A stretch of DNA of 12,474 nucleotides from assembly GCA_905212505.1 (NCBI GenBank), contig CAJMEO010000007.1, forward strand, positions 1-12,474, in the 5' to 3' direction. Of this stretch, positions 1-5,847 are shown piece by piece. The position numbers and the translations under genes were made by a program. The notes beneath the pieces are model-generated. The model worked only from the letters and a program-made list of their open reading frames with translations, searched no databases and was not told the DNA's origin. Source of the DNA: an uncultured Christensenella sp. GTDB lineage: Bacteria > Bacillota > Clostridia > Christensenellales > UBA1242. The first letter of the stretch is position 1; each line of letters opens with the position of its first letter.

Positions 1-127
1 ATCTCATTACGCTGTCGTTTCAGCAGCAGACCGGCATTGTCTTGAGCGCCACGGTCGTTCCGTGGGTGATGGCCGGTTACGGTTCTGCAATCGTTCAATA
101 ATGACAATCTCATAGGGTTACGATACC
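1..127. other. Compositionally foreign left end, possible chimeric junction
   Basis: The first 120 bases are about half G+C by my count, and at about 127 the sequence turns into a stretch of almost pure A and T that leads into the DUF1292 gene. One plus-strand frame is open from base 3 to a TAA at 99-101 and reads as a hydrophobic tail (ending PWVMAGYGSAIVQ). Another plus frame and one minus frame are also open across most of the segment, so coding sense is undecided. I recognise no protein in any of them. The abrupt change at the very end of the window suggests an assembly chimera or a recently joined piece of DNA; a real but unusual intergenic region is the alternative. Confidence 0.5.
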
Positions 128-145
128 TTTTTTATATTAATTAAT

Positions 146-466
146 TTATTTGTTTTCTTCAAAAAGTTTATCATATTCAGCAAAAACAATATCAATCAAA
201 TCAGAATCTTCTTCTGGATCTAACAAATTTAAAAGTTCTTCACCTTCTGGAGTTTCTTCAAGTTCAAAAACCAAGGCTTCATTTTCATTAACGCCTTCCA
301 TAGGTTTAACTGGTTTTAAAATTGCATAAACTTGTTCTTTAACAGGAATTATTGCTATTTGTTCAAACTCCACTTCCTTCTCGTTTTCGTCAATCAAAAC
401 TACATTTGAATCGTCATTTTCATCAAGTAGTTGTTCAAAAACACTCTTTTCTTCTTTTTCTTCCAT
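146..466 (-). CDS. DUF1292 family protein, YrzB-like
   Basis: This is a 106-residue, strongly acidic protein with no membrane segment, signal peptide or cysteine. The middle (about residues 22-80) has the DUF1292 pattern: a short strand on either side of an acidic turn (VVLIDENEKEVEFEQIA), then VYAILKPVK and the ALVFELEE segment. The biochemical function of the family is unknown. The start at 466 is supported by AAGGAG about 7 bases upstream. It follows ruvX on the same strand after 25 bases, the same pairing as yrrK-yrzB in Bacillus, which supports both the family call and cotranscription. No clear hairpin terminator follows its stop; only an AT-rich stretch remains before the composition break near 127. 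Confidence 0.85.
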   Translation of the reverse strand: MEEKEEKSVFEQLLDENDDSNVVLIDENEKEVEFEQIAIIPVKEQVYAILKPVKPMEGVNENEALVFELEETPEGEELLNLLDPEEDSDLIDIVFAEYDKLFEENK

Positions 467-491
467 AAAAAATCTCCTTTTTATTATAATT

Positions 492-899
492 CTATTTTGA
501 ATCTAAGTAGGTTTGCAAAATTATGCTGGCAGCAACTTGGTCAAGAAGTTTTTTTCGTTGTTTCCAATCTTTTATTGTTTCTTTTAATTGTTCTTCGGCT
601 TCAACGCTAGATAATCTTTCATCCACAAACACAATATTAACCCCGCAAAAATTTTTAAGTTTTTCAGCAAAATCTTCAACCGCTTTGCATGTTTCACCTT
701 TATTCCCGCTCATTTCAAACGGATACCCCATGACTACGGTTTCAATTTTATATTCTTTAATTATATTGTCTAAAAACTTAAGGTCATTTTCTTCAGTTGT
801 TCGATTTAATGTTGTGTATGGTGAAGCTAAAAAGCCCATGATATCTGAAAGAGCAATCCCAATTCTTGCCTTTCCAAAGTCTAGCCCCATAATTTTCAT
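492..899 (-). CDS. ruvX: RuvX/YqgF family Holliday junction resolvase-like nuclease
   Basis: The 135-residue product has the length and order of motifs of RuvX (YqgF), an RNase H-fold cytosolic nuclease implicated in 5' pre-16S rRNA maturation and proposed as a Holliday junction resolvase. The N-terminal strand MGLDFGKARIGIALSD carries acidic Asp7, a GYP segment lies near residue 58, the VDERLSSVEAE motif is at 92-102 with Asp93, and the C-terminal DQVAASIILQTYLD holds Asp120. All expected acidic residues are present. The ATG at 899 has only a weak GGGG ribosome-binding site, but the conserved N-terminus begins immediately, so no other start is sensible. It leads a two-gene unit with the DUF1292 gene; the usual upstream partners alaS and yrzL are not here. 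Confidence 0.93.
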   Translation of the reverse strand: MKIMGLDFGKARIGIALSDIMGFLASPYTTLNRTTEENDLKFLDNIIKEYKIETVVMGYPFEMSGNKGETCKAVEDFAEKLKNFCGVNIVFVDERLSSVEAEEQLKETIKDWKQRKKLLDQVAASIILQTYLDSK

Positions 900-917
900 A
901 GAATAAACCCCAATTTT

Positions 918-946
918 ATTTTAACAAATTTTACAATTTTTAACAA
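918..946 (-). promoter_or_regulatory. Candidate promoter for ruvX and the DUF1292 gene
   Basis: On the minus strand TTGTTA (941-946) and TAAAAT (918-923) are separated by 17 bases, and the -10 lies about 18 bases upstream of the ruvX start. The surroundings are extremely AT-rich, so chance matches are likely. The position ahead of the first gene of the unit is the main support. Confidence 0.4.
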
Positions 947-1018
947 ACAAAATTATGATATTTATAATTTATATATTTAAGGAATTACAAAAAATAAAAA
1001 TATTTAGCATTTTATCTC

Positions 1019-1030
1019 GATACATGTATC
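1019..1030. repeat. Perfect 12-bp palindrome, candidate operator
   Basis: GATACATGTATC reads the same on both strands with no spacer. It sits between the divergent ruvX gene (start 899) and the small plus-strand gene (start 1144). A second, shorter palindrome, ATCATGAT, follows at 1059-1066. The geometry would suit a dimeric regulator, but no regulator gene is nearby and the function is inferred. Confidence 0.4.
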
Positions 1031-1143
1031 ATTTCCAGTTCATAACACGTAAATTTTAATCATGATAAAACTATACTATGTGGTAAAATTTTCCTTAATA
1101 TTCAACCAAAATTTGCAAATAATATGTTTAGGAGGAATTAACA

Positions 1144-1278
1144 ATGAAAGAATGTTTTACTTTTGGTTTGGCGATGGGCATGCTTGTTGGTGCCGTAATT
1201 GTGCATATGAGCCCCAAAGCACAACAAATTATGGATAAAGGCGAAAAATGCCTTAAAGAGCAGATAAATAATCTGTAA
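1144..1278 (+). CDS. Small single-span membrane protein, 44 residues
   Basis: This is the only convincing gene on the plus strand. AGGAGG (1130-1135) lies 8 bases before the ATG, an ideal ribosome-binding site. The product begins MKECFTFGLAMGMLVGAVIV, a glycine-patterned hydrophobic stretch of about 15 residues (7-21) long enough for one marginal membrane span, followed by a short charged tail rich in Lys, Glu and Gln with Cys36. The Gly-x-x-x-Gly spacing (Gly8, Gly12, Gly16) could support helix packing. It resembles in style the short YtxH-like envelope proteins of Bacillota, but I cannot assign it to a family. The gene is followed by hairpins and a terminator at 1302-1333. No near-consensus promoter is evident; TATACT at 1072-1077 is a possible -10 without a good -35. 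Confidence 0.72.
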   Translation: MKECFTFGLAMGMLVGAVIVHMSPKAQQIMDKGEKCLKEQINNL

Positions 1279-1301
1279 AGTTTAATTACGCTTTTTAATT
1301 A

Positions 1302-1333
1302 AAAAATGATATTGACTTAACAATATCATTTTT
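1302..1333. terminator. Bidirectional hairpin terminator between converging genes
   Basis: A perfect 13-bp stem, AAAAATGATATTG (1302-1314) with CAATATCATTTTT (1321-1333), encloses a 6-base loop. A U-rich tract follows in both directions, so it can end transcription of the small plus-strand gene and of the isc genes reading in from the right. A further AT-only inverted repeat (1281-1288 with 1296-1303) lies just before it and would compete with it. Confidence 0.8.
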
Positions 1334-1335
1334 AT
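1320..1335. repeat. Direct repeat copy 1, terminator arm
   Basis: The 16 bases ACAATATCATTTTTAT recur exactly at 1431-1446, 111 bases away. This copy contains the right arm of the 1302-1333 hairpin. Confidence 0.7.
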
Positions 1336-1430
1336 ATTTTTACCATATGACTGCTTTTGCTCATTTTAAGCAAGCATTGCAAGTAAAATTTAAAAAATTT
1401 TAATTGCCACATTTAGAAACATGCAGGCTT

Positions 1431-1446
1431 ACAATATCATTTTTAT
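1431..1446. repeat. Direct repeat copy 2, orphan terminator arm
   Basis: This is an exact copy of 1320-1335 without its own left arm. It could pair with 1302-1314 in place of the local partner, enclosing about 117 bases. Between the copies lie only short features: TTGCT/AGCAA flanking a 7-base loop (about 1356-1373) and a GCAAG direct repeat with 4-base spacing. I see no gene in 1334-1475. Confidence 0.65.
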
Positions 1447-1475
1447 TCTTTTAAGACTTAAATTTTATATTAAAA

Positions 1476-1874
1476 TTAATTATCTTTCTTTTCTTTTTTT
1501 TGTTCTTTTTCTAACTTTTTATAATAATCTTTAATGGCTTCATGAATAACTTCTTCTGCCAAAACTGAACAATGTATTTTGTTTTGTGGAACCTCTCCCA
1601 TTTCTTTCAAAATCTGTTCATTTGTAACTTTTAAAGCATCTTCAACTTTTTTGCCTTTAATTTTGTCGCAAGCATAATCTGCCCCAACAATTGCAGCAAC
1701 ACATCCAAAAGTCTTAAATTTAGCATCCATAATAACGCCATCTTCAATTTTTAGATATATTCTCATTATATCGCCACATTTAGCATTACCAACTTCACCA
1801 ACGCCGTTGGCATTTTTTATTAATCCAGCGTTTTTAGGATTTTGAAATCTTGCAATAACACTTTTATTATACAT
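1476..1874 (-). CDS. iscU: Iron-sulfur cluster scaffold protein IscU/NifU-like
   Basis: This cytosolic scaffold receives sulfur from IscS and iron to build Fe-S clusters before transfer to target proteins. The 132 residues cover the IscU fold: NPKNAG at 12-17, the AKCGD loop (Cys33 and Asp35), FGC with Cys58, and IHCSVLAEE with Cys102. All three cluster-ligand cysteines and the aspartate are present. The segment after Cys58 (VAAIVGADYACD) departs from the usual small-residue and serine pattern and brings a fourth cysteine, Cys69. The last 14 residues form a Lys/Glu tail. The start codon overlaps the iscS stop by one base (TAATG), with GGGGG (1884-1888) as ribosome-binding site inside iscS, so translation is probably coupled. 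The terminator at 1302-1333 closes the unit. Confidence 0.92.
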   Translation of the reverse strand: MYNKSVIARFQNPKNAGLIKNANGVGEVGNAKCGDIMRIYLKIEDGVIMDAKFKTFGCVAAIVGADYACDKIKGKKVEDALKVTNEQILKEMGEVPQNKIHCSVLAEEVIHEAIKDYYKKLEKEQKKEKKDN

Positions 1875-3052
1875 TATTTCTTACCCCCTTTAAGTTGAAT
1901 TGGAGAAATAGCTCTTAGTTTTTCAACAATTTTAATTAATTTTTCAACCACATAATCAATATCTTCTTTTGTTGTTGATTTTAAAATTGAAAATCTTATT
2001 GTCCCATTTGAAAGTTCATGAGGAACCCCCATTGCATTTAATACATGACTAGGTTCAAGCGACCCGCTTGTGCAAGCCGAACCTGTTGAAACACAAATGC
2101 CTTCTAAATCTAGCATCGTCAAAATGCTTTCGCCCTCAATACATTCAAAACTTAAATTTAAGATATGTGGAAGACGTTGATGCATATGACCATTAAATTT
2201 CACCCCAACAATTTTAGTGCAAATTTCACTTTGAAGATAATCACGCAAGCCTTTAAGTTTGGTGTTAACAGCATGCATATCTCGATTTGAAATTTCTGCC
2301 GCCTTCCCAAAGCCAACAATTGCAGGTGTGTTTAATGTTCCGCCACGTTTGCCTCGTTCTTGATTTCCGCCACTAATTAGGTTGTCAATTTTTATTCCTT
2401 TTTTTACAAACAAGCATCCTGCGCCTTTTGGACCATAAATTTTGTGACTAGAAATTGTTAAAGCATCAATACCAATATCTTCAACATTGATATTTATGTG
2501 CGAATAAGCTTGAACACAATCAGTGTGAAAAATAATACCTTCTTTTTCATGACAAGTTTGAGCAATTGCTTTTAAATGTTGAATTGTTCCAACTTCATTG
2601 TTTGCGGCTTGTATTGAAACCAAAATGGTGTCATCACAGATATAATGCATAAGGTCAGCAAGTTTAACAATACCTGTTTCATCAACATCTAGATATGTAA
2701 CCCTAAAACCTTCTTTTTCAAGTTGTTTGCATGCTTCAAGAATGCTGTGATGCTCAATTTTTGAAGTGATAATATGCTTACCCTTGCTTGAATTTGCATA
2801 TGCTAAGCCTCTAATTGCCCAGTTATTTGCCTCTGTTCCACCTGAAGTGAAATAAATTTCGCTAGGTTTTGCATTAATTGTTTTTGCAATTCTTTCTCTT
2901 GCTTCATCGACCTTAGCATTAGCGTTTTGACCCATTAAATGCAAACTTGAAGGATTTGCAAAATTTGCATTAAACATAGGCATCATTTCTGCCAAAACTT
3001 CACTATTAACATAAGTTGTTGCTGCCGAATCCAAATAAACTTTTCTTTCCAT
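1874..3052 (-). CDS. iscS: Cysteine desulfurase, IscS/NifS group I
   Basis: This PLP-dependent enzyme converts cysteine to alanine and hands the persulfide to scaffold and tRNA-thiolation partners. The 392-residue product shows the phosphate-binding SGGTEANN at 70-77, EHH with His101 stacking on PLP, HTD with Asp178, SSHKIYGPKG with the PLP lysine Lys204, and STGSACTSGSLEPSHVL with catalytic Cys327 in the long flexible loop of group I enzymes. RGGTLNTPAIVG at 236-247 is a mild variant of the common RGGTEN motif. The ATG at 3052 follows GGGAGAG at close spacing and a near-consensus promoter. No Rrf2-type iscR gene precedes it and no mnmA follows iscU, although those are common neighbours, so the pair is probably the general Fe-S supply. 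Confidence 0.95.
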   Translation of the reverse strand: MERKVYLDSAATTYVNSEVLAEMMPMFNANFANPSSLHLMGQNANAKVDEARERIAKTINAKPSEIYFTSGGTEANNWAIRGLAYANSSKGKHIITSKIEHHSILEACKQLEKEGFRVTYLDVDETGIVKLADLMHYICDDTILVSIQAANNEVGTIQHLKAIAQTCHEKEGIIFHTDCVQAYSHININVEDIGIDALTISSHKIYGPKGAGCLFVKKGIKIDNLISGGNQERGKRGGTLNTPAIVGFGKAAEISNRDMHAVNTKLKGLRDYLQSEICTKIVGVKFNGHMHQRLPHILNLSFECIEGESILTMLDLEGICVSTGSACTSGSLEPSHVLNAMGVPHELSNGTIRFSILKSTTKEDIDYVVEKLIKIVEKLRAISPIQLKGGKK

Positions 3053-3068
3053 AATCTCTCCCAGTAAA

Positions 3069-3097
3069 ATGCTATCACTTTAAACAAAATTTGTCAA
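3069..3097 (-). promoter_or_regulatory. Promoter of iscS-iscU with overlapping inverted repeat
   Basis: On the minus strand a perfect TTGACA (3092-3097) and TAGCAT (3069-3074) are spaced by exactly 17 bases. The predicted start of transcription falls near 3062-3065, so the leader would be only about 10-13 bases and consist mostly of the ribosome-binding site. An inverted repeat, ACAAA-A-TTTGT (3084-3094), overlaps the -35 and the spacer and could be an operator; that part is inference. Confidence 0.75.
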
Positions 3098-3191
3098 TAC
3101 TCATTTTGATTTTAATGCATTTTATAGCCAATCACCTGTTATTTTGAAAATTTTTTTTATTTTTTGTTTATAATAACAACACTTTCTAAAT

Positions 3192-3221
3192 TAACATTTT
3201 TATTTCTGCTTAAAAATGTTA
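3192..3221. repeat. Intergenic hairpin between thioredoxin and iscS
   Basis: An 11-bp perfect stem, TAACATTTTTA (3192-3202) with TAAAAATGTTA (3211-3221), encloses 8 bases. It lies about 37 bases past the thioredoxin stop, so it may weaken read-through into iscS, but on the minus strand no long U tract follows. The rest of 3053-3257 holds only the iscS promoter and AT-rich sequence. Confidence 0.5.
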
Positions 3222-3257
3222 TTTCAGTTACAATATCACATTAAACTTTATAAGAAC

Positions 3258-3575
3258 TTATAGGCTTTTTATCATATCAATAATAAAGTCTTTATTTTTA
3301 AGGCCGATTGCTCTTTTAATTTCTTTGCCATCCTTAAACAAAATTAATGTTGGAACACTCATAACCCCGTAACTTTTTGCAAGGTCAAAGCTTTCGTCAA
3401 TATCAACTTTGCAAATTTGCTGACCATCAAGTTCTTTGTTAACTTCTTCTAAAATTGGCGCAAGCATCTTGCATGGCCCACACCATGAAGCAAAAAAGTC
3501 CACAAGAACCACTCCCCCTTGTTCCATAACAATGTCGTTAAATTCTTCAATCCCAATATGTTTTATTTCTTTCAT
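3258..3575 (-). CDS. trxA: Thioredoxin
   Basis: This 105-residue cytosolic disulfide reductase has the classic thioredoxin layout: VLVDFFASWCGPCK with the redox pair Cys32/Cys35 and buried Asp26, KVDIDE in the central strand, SVPTLILFKDG with cis-Pro75, and a C-terminal helix. There is one extra cysteine, Cys55. The reading frame is open to an ATG at 3617, but that would add 14 Lys-rich residues with no ribosome-binding site; AAAGGAG at 3582-3588 sits 6 bases before the ATG at 3575 and gives the normal family length, so I chose 3575. It stands alone between iscS and tcdA with 163-205 bases of AT-rich DNA on either side. No thioredoxin reductase is in view. Confidence 0.93.
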   Translation of the reverse strand: MKEIKHIGIEEFNDIVMEQGGVVLVDFFASWCGPCKMLAPILEEVNKELDGQQICKVDIDESFDLAKSYGVMSVPTLILFKDGKEIKRAIGLKNKDFIIDMIKSL

Positions 3576-3581
3576 AAACTT

Positions 3582-3588
3582 CTCCTTT
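3582..3588 (-). promoter_or_regulatory. Ribosome-binding site that fixes the thioredoxin start
   Basis: AAAGGAG on the minus strand lies 6 bases upstream of the ATG at 3575. The longer alternative starting at 3617 has no such site. Confidence 0.8.
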
Positions 3589-3664
3589 AATTTTAATATT
3601 TTCTTTATTTTGCCCATTTTTTGGCATTTATGTTTTGATTGTTAATATTTTTTAAAACTATTTG

Positions 3665-3695
3665 TGAATAATTATAATTTTTTATGAATAATTAT
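3665..3695. repeat. Short tandem-spaced repeat upstream of thioredoxin
   Basis: TGAATAATTAT occurs at 3665-3675 and again at 3685-3695, a spacing of 20 bases or about two helical turns. A minus-strand TATAAT (3671-3676) overlaps the first copy, without a recognisable -35. It may belong to the thioredoxin promoter region, but in such AT-rich DNA the match could be chance. Confidence 0.3.
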
Positions 3696-3738
3696 CCATT
3701 TTTGTCTTGATTGTGAAAGCCGTTTTGTCTTTAAAAGA

Positions 3739-4422
3739 TTAGTCTTTAATAATATCATTAATAATAAAACTTGCAATGGTAATTCCACACAAAGCAACAT
3801 TAAAACTTATTGAAAGCACTTTGGTTTTGTCAAAAGTGTTGTCGTTTGGGCTGTCTGTTGAACAGACTGTTAATTTTTTTATGCCCATTTTTCTTAGTGC
3901 CAGCCTTATTTTTTTTGCTAAGGCATTATTTTGAGTTTTGCTTATATCCATAATTTTGAATGTTGTTTGCTTATATCTGTTTCCTGCACCCATTGACGAA
4001 ATTATATTAATATTGTTTTTTGAACAATATTCAATAAGTGCCAATTTGTCTTGAAAACTATCAATGCAATCAATAACATAGTCATATTGACAGAGCATAA
4101 AATCATCCAAATTTTCGGCACATAATCTTTCGTTTGAAATGTGCAAATTTATTTGTGGATTAATATCTAAAATTCGGTCTTTAAAAGCACTCACTTTATA
4201 GAACCCAACAGTAGAGTTTAGTGCCACAATTTGCCTGTTTAAGTTGCTAATGTTCACTTTGTCAAAATCCACAATTGTAAGATTATTTATGCCACTTCTA
4301 ACAAGCATTTCAACAACATAACCGCCAACGCCACCAACCCCGAAAACAATAATTTTTTTGCTTTGAAGTTTTTCAAAATTATCTTGGCCAATTAAATTTA
4401 TTGTTCTTTCAAACGCACTCAT
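3739..4422 (-). CDS. tcdA: tRNA threonylcarbamoyladenosine dehydratase (TcdA/CsdL family)
   Basis: TcdA is a ThiF/E1-like ATPase that cyclises t6A at position 37 of tRNAs to ct6A. The 227 residues begin with the family-typical FERTINLIGQDNFEKL, followed by the nucleotide-binding GVGGVGG (28-34), DFDKVNISNLNRQ with Arg63 (52-64), the DCIDSFQDK segment (118-126) that matches the family DAID motif with Cys for Ala, SSMGAGN (142-148), and a C-terminal VCSTDSP. It is slightly shorter than E. coli TcdA. In E. coli it works with a cysteine desulfurase system (CsdA-CsdE), so the nearby iscS is a plausible partner, though it is not in the same transcript. The start lacks a ribosome-binding site and lies just 6 bases from a consensus -10, so the message looks leaderless. 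A general ThiF/HesA-type protein is the alternative. Confidence 0.87.
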   Translation of the reverse strand: MSAFERTINLIGQDNFEKLQSKKIIVFGVGGVGGYVVEMLVRSGINNLTIVDFDKVNISNLNRQIVALNSTVGFYKVSAFKDRILDINPQINLHISNERLCAENLDDFMLCQYDYVIDCIDSFQDKLALIEYCSKNNINIISSMGAGNRYKQTTFKIMDISKTQNNALAKKIRLALRKMGIKKLTVCSTDSPNDNTFDKTKVLSISFNVALCGITIASFIINDIIKD

Positions 4423-4428
4423 ATGAAT

Positions 4429-4457
4429 ATTATATCAATAATTAAGAAAAAAGTCAA
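4429..4457 (-). promoter_or_regulatory. tcdA promoter giving a predicted leaderless transcript
   Basis: TTGACT (4452-4457) and a perfect TATAAT (4429-4434) are spaced by 17 bases on the minus strand. Only 6 bases (ATTCAT) separate the -10 from the ATG at 4422, so the usual initiation point falls on the start codon itself. There is no Shine-Dalgarno sequence in between. The -35 shares two bases with the U tract of the upstream terminator. Confidence 0.78.
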
Positions 4458-4484
4458 AAAAAATGCCCTTTAGGCACTTTTTTA
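4456..4484 (-). terminator. Rho-independent terminator of the comM-hslU operon
   Basis: Read on the minus strand, an A run and GTGCC pair with GGCAT and a run of eight U across a 5-base loop; the stem of about 10-11 bp includes one G-U pair. It lies about 45 bases past the hslU stop and ends the long operon. No codY or other gene comes between. Confidence 0.82.
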
Positions 4485-4529
4485 AATTATAAAATTGCAG
4501 TTTGTGTTTTATAAAGCAAAACTATTCAA

Positions 4530-5837
4530 CTATAAAATGAATTTATTCAAATCAAATTTTTTGATTGTTGAATCAAAAGTTTTGTCTACATAGGCTTTAT
4601 CAATTGTCATTTTAAAAGGTTCAAAACTTCCATCAGCATTAAAACTTATATCTTCAATAAGTTTTTCAATAATTGTGTGAAGGCGTCTTGCGCCGATATT
4701 TTCGCCTGTTTCGTTTTCATGCTCAGAAATTAAAGCAATTTCTTCAATAGCATCTTTTGTAAATTCAAGTTCAATATTATCAACTTTTAAAAGTTCTTCA
4801 TATTGCATAGTTATTGCATTTTTAGGTTCGGTTAAAATTTTAACAAAGTCATCTTTTGTTAAATTTGTAAGTTCAACCCTAATTGGAAATCTTCCTTGAA
4901 GTTCAGGAATTAAATTTTCTATTGCAGCAATGTGGAATGCTCCGGCAGCAATAAACAAAATATAGTCAGTTTTTATTGTGCCATATTTTGTTGTAACTGA
5001 GCATCCTTCAACAAATGGAAGAATATCTCTTTGAACGCCTTCACGAGAAACATCTTGGCTGTTAGAACTGCCTTTAACAGCAATTTTATCTATCTCGTCA
5101 ATAAAGATTATGCCTTCTTGTTCGGCACGCTTAATAGCCTCAGCATTCACGCTTTCCATATCAATAAGTTTTGAACTTTCTTCATCTAAAAGTTCTTTTT
5201 TTGCTTGTTTAACAGTCATTTTGCGTCTTCTTCTTGCCCCACCCGGCATCATGTTTGAAAAAATATCGCCAAGATTAATCTCATTAGCACTTGCAATTGA
5301 AATTTCCATTGCTTGTGGTTTAACTTGAACATCAAGTTCAATTATTTCATTATCATACTCTCCATTTTCAAGGGCTTTTTTAATGCGCTCTTTATCTTCA
5401 TCTATCAAAGCATTAGGGTCTTTTTTTGTTGGGTAAACAAGATTTAAAAGTTTGTTATAAACAACAGGCATAGCTTTTTCTTTTACACTTTGCTTTTTTT
5501 CTTCTTTAACCATTCTAACTGAAACTTCAACCAAATCTCTTATCATGCTTTCGCAATCTCTTCCGACATAGCCAACTTCAGTAAATTTTGTTGCTTCAAC
5601 CTTAACAAAAGGAGCTTTCACAAGCTTTGCAAGTCTTCTTGCAATTTCGGTTTTGCCAACACCTGTTGGACCTTTCATAATAATATTTTTTGGTGTTATT
5701 TCTTCTTGAAGGTCTTGAGGAAGTTTACTTCTTCTGTATCTGTTTCTTAAAGCCACCGCAACGGCTTTTTTTGCCTCTTGTTGACCAACAATATATTTAT
5801 CAAGTTCATTAACTATTTGTTTTGGGCTTAAATTCAT
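4530..5837 (-). CDS. hslU: HslU (ClpY) unfoldase ATPase of the HslVU protease
   Basis: This AAA+ ring ATPase unfolds proteins and feeds them into the HslV peptidase. The 435 residues are near the family length. The N-terminal SPKQIVNELDKYIVGQ is typical; Walker A GPTGVGKT is at 56-63, the pore loop GYVGRD at 89-94, a helical and basic insertion (I domain, about 110-240) contains GGARRRRKMTVKQAKK, Walker B IIFIDEID is at 243-250, and ELQGRFPIRVEL carries the arginine finger region near 316-320. Sensor 2 GARRLHTIIEKL follows, and the protein ends DLNKFIL, the C-terminal tail that docks into HslV. The gene starts 10 bases after hslV with a strong AGGAGG site. It is the last gene of the operon, followed by a terminator. 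Confidence 0.96.
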   Translation of the reverse strand: MNLSPKQIVNELDKYIVGQQEAKKAVAVALRNRYRRSKLPQDLQEEITPKNIIMKGPTGVGKTEIARRLAKLVKAPFVKVEATKFTEVGYVGRDCESMIRDLVEVSVRMVKEEKKQSVKEKAMPVVYNKLLNLVYPTKKDPNALIDEDKERIKKALENGEYDNEIIELDVQVKPQAMEISIASANEINLGDIFSNMMPGGARRRRKMTVKQAKKELLDEESSKLIDMESVNAEAIKRAEQEGIIFIDEIDKIAVKGSSNSQDVSREGVQRDILPFVEGCSVTTKYGTIKTDYILFIAAGAFHIAAIENLIPELQGRFPIRVELTNLTKDDFVKILTEPKNAITMQYEELLKVDNIELEFTKDAIEEIALISEHENETGENIGARRLHTIIEKLIEDISFNADGSFEPFKMTIDKAYVDKTFDSTIKKFDLNKFIL

Positions 5838-5847
5838 ATCTTTCCTC

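Noticed and set aside
523-906. Plus-strand open frame of 127 codons across ruvX
   Set aside because: It is antisense to an intact ruvX whose motifs are all present, has no ribosome-binding site and gives a Ser/Phe-rich product typical of the reverse complement of AT-rich genes.
900-1475. tRNA, riboswitch or phage element in the largest non-coding stretch
   Set aside because: I looked for cloverleaf-like arms, GC-rich aptamer cores and integrase or att-like repeats and found only short AT-rich hairpins besides the small gene.
3137-3178. TGTTATT / AATAACA inverted repeat around a poly-T tract upstream of iscS
   Set aside because: Seven pairs across a 28-base AT-only gap are expected by chance in this composition, and there is no flanking duplication to suggest a mobile element.
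3576-3617. Longer thioredoxin start at 3617 adding 14 residues
   Set aside because: The extra residues are Lys-rich and not family-like, there is no ribosome-binding site ahead of 3617, and AAAGGAG at 3582-3588 clearly serves the ATG at 3575.
3725-3750. AAAGA/TCTTT inverted repeat at the end of tcdA as a terminator
   Set aside because: The stem is only about 5-7 AT pairs, includes the stop codon and has no following U tract; it is too weak to call.
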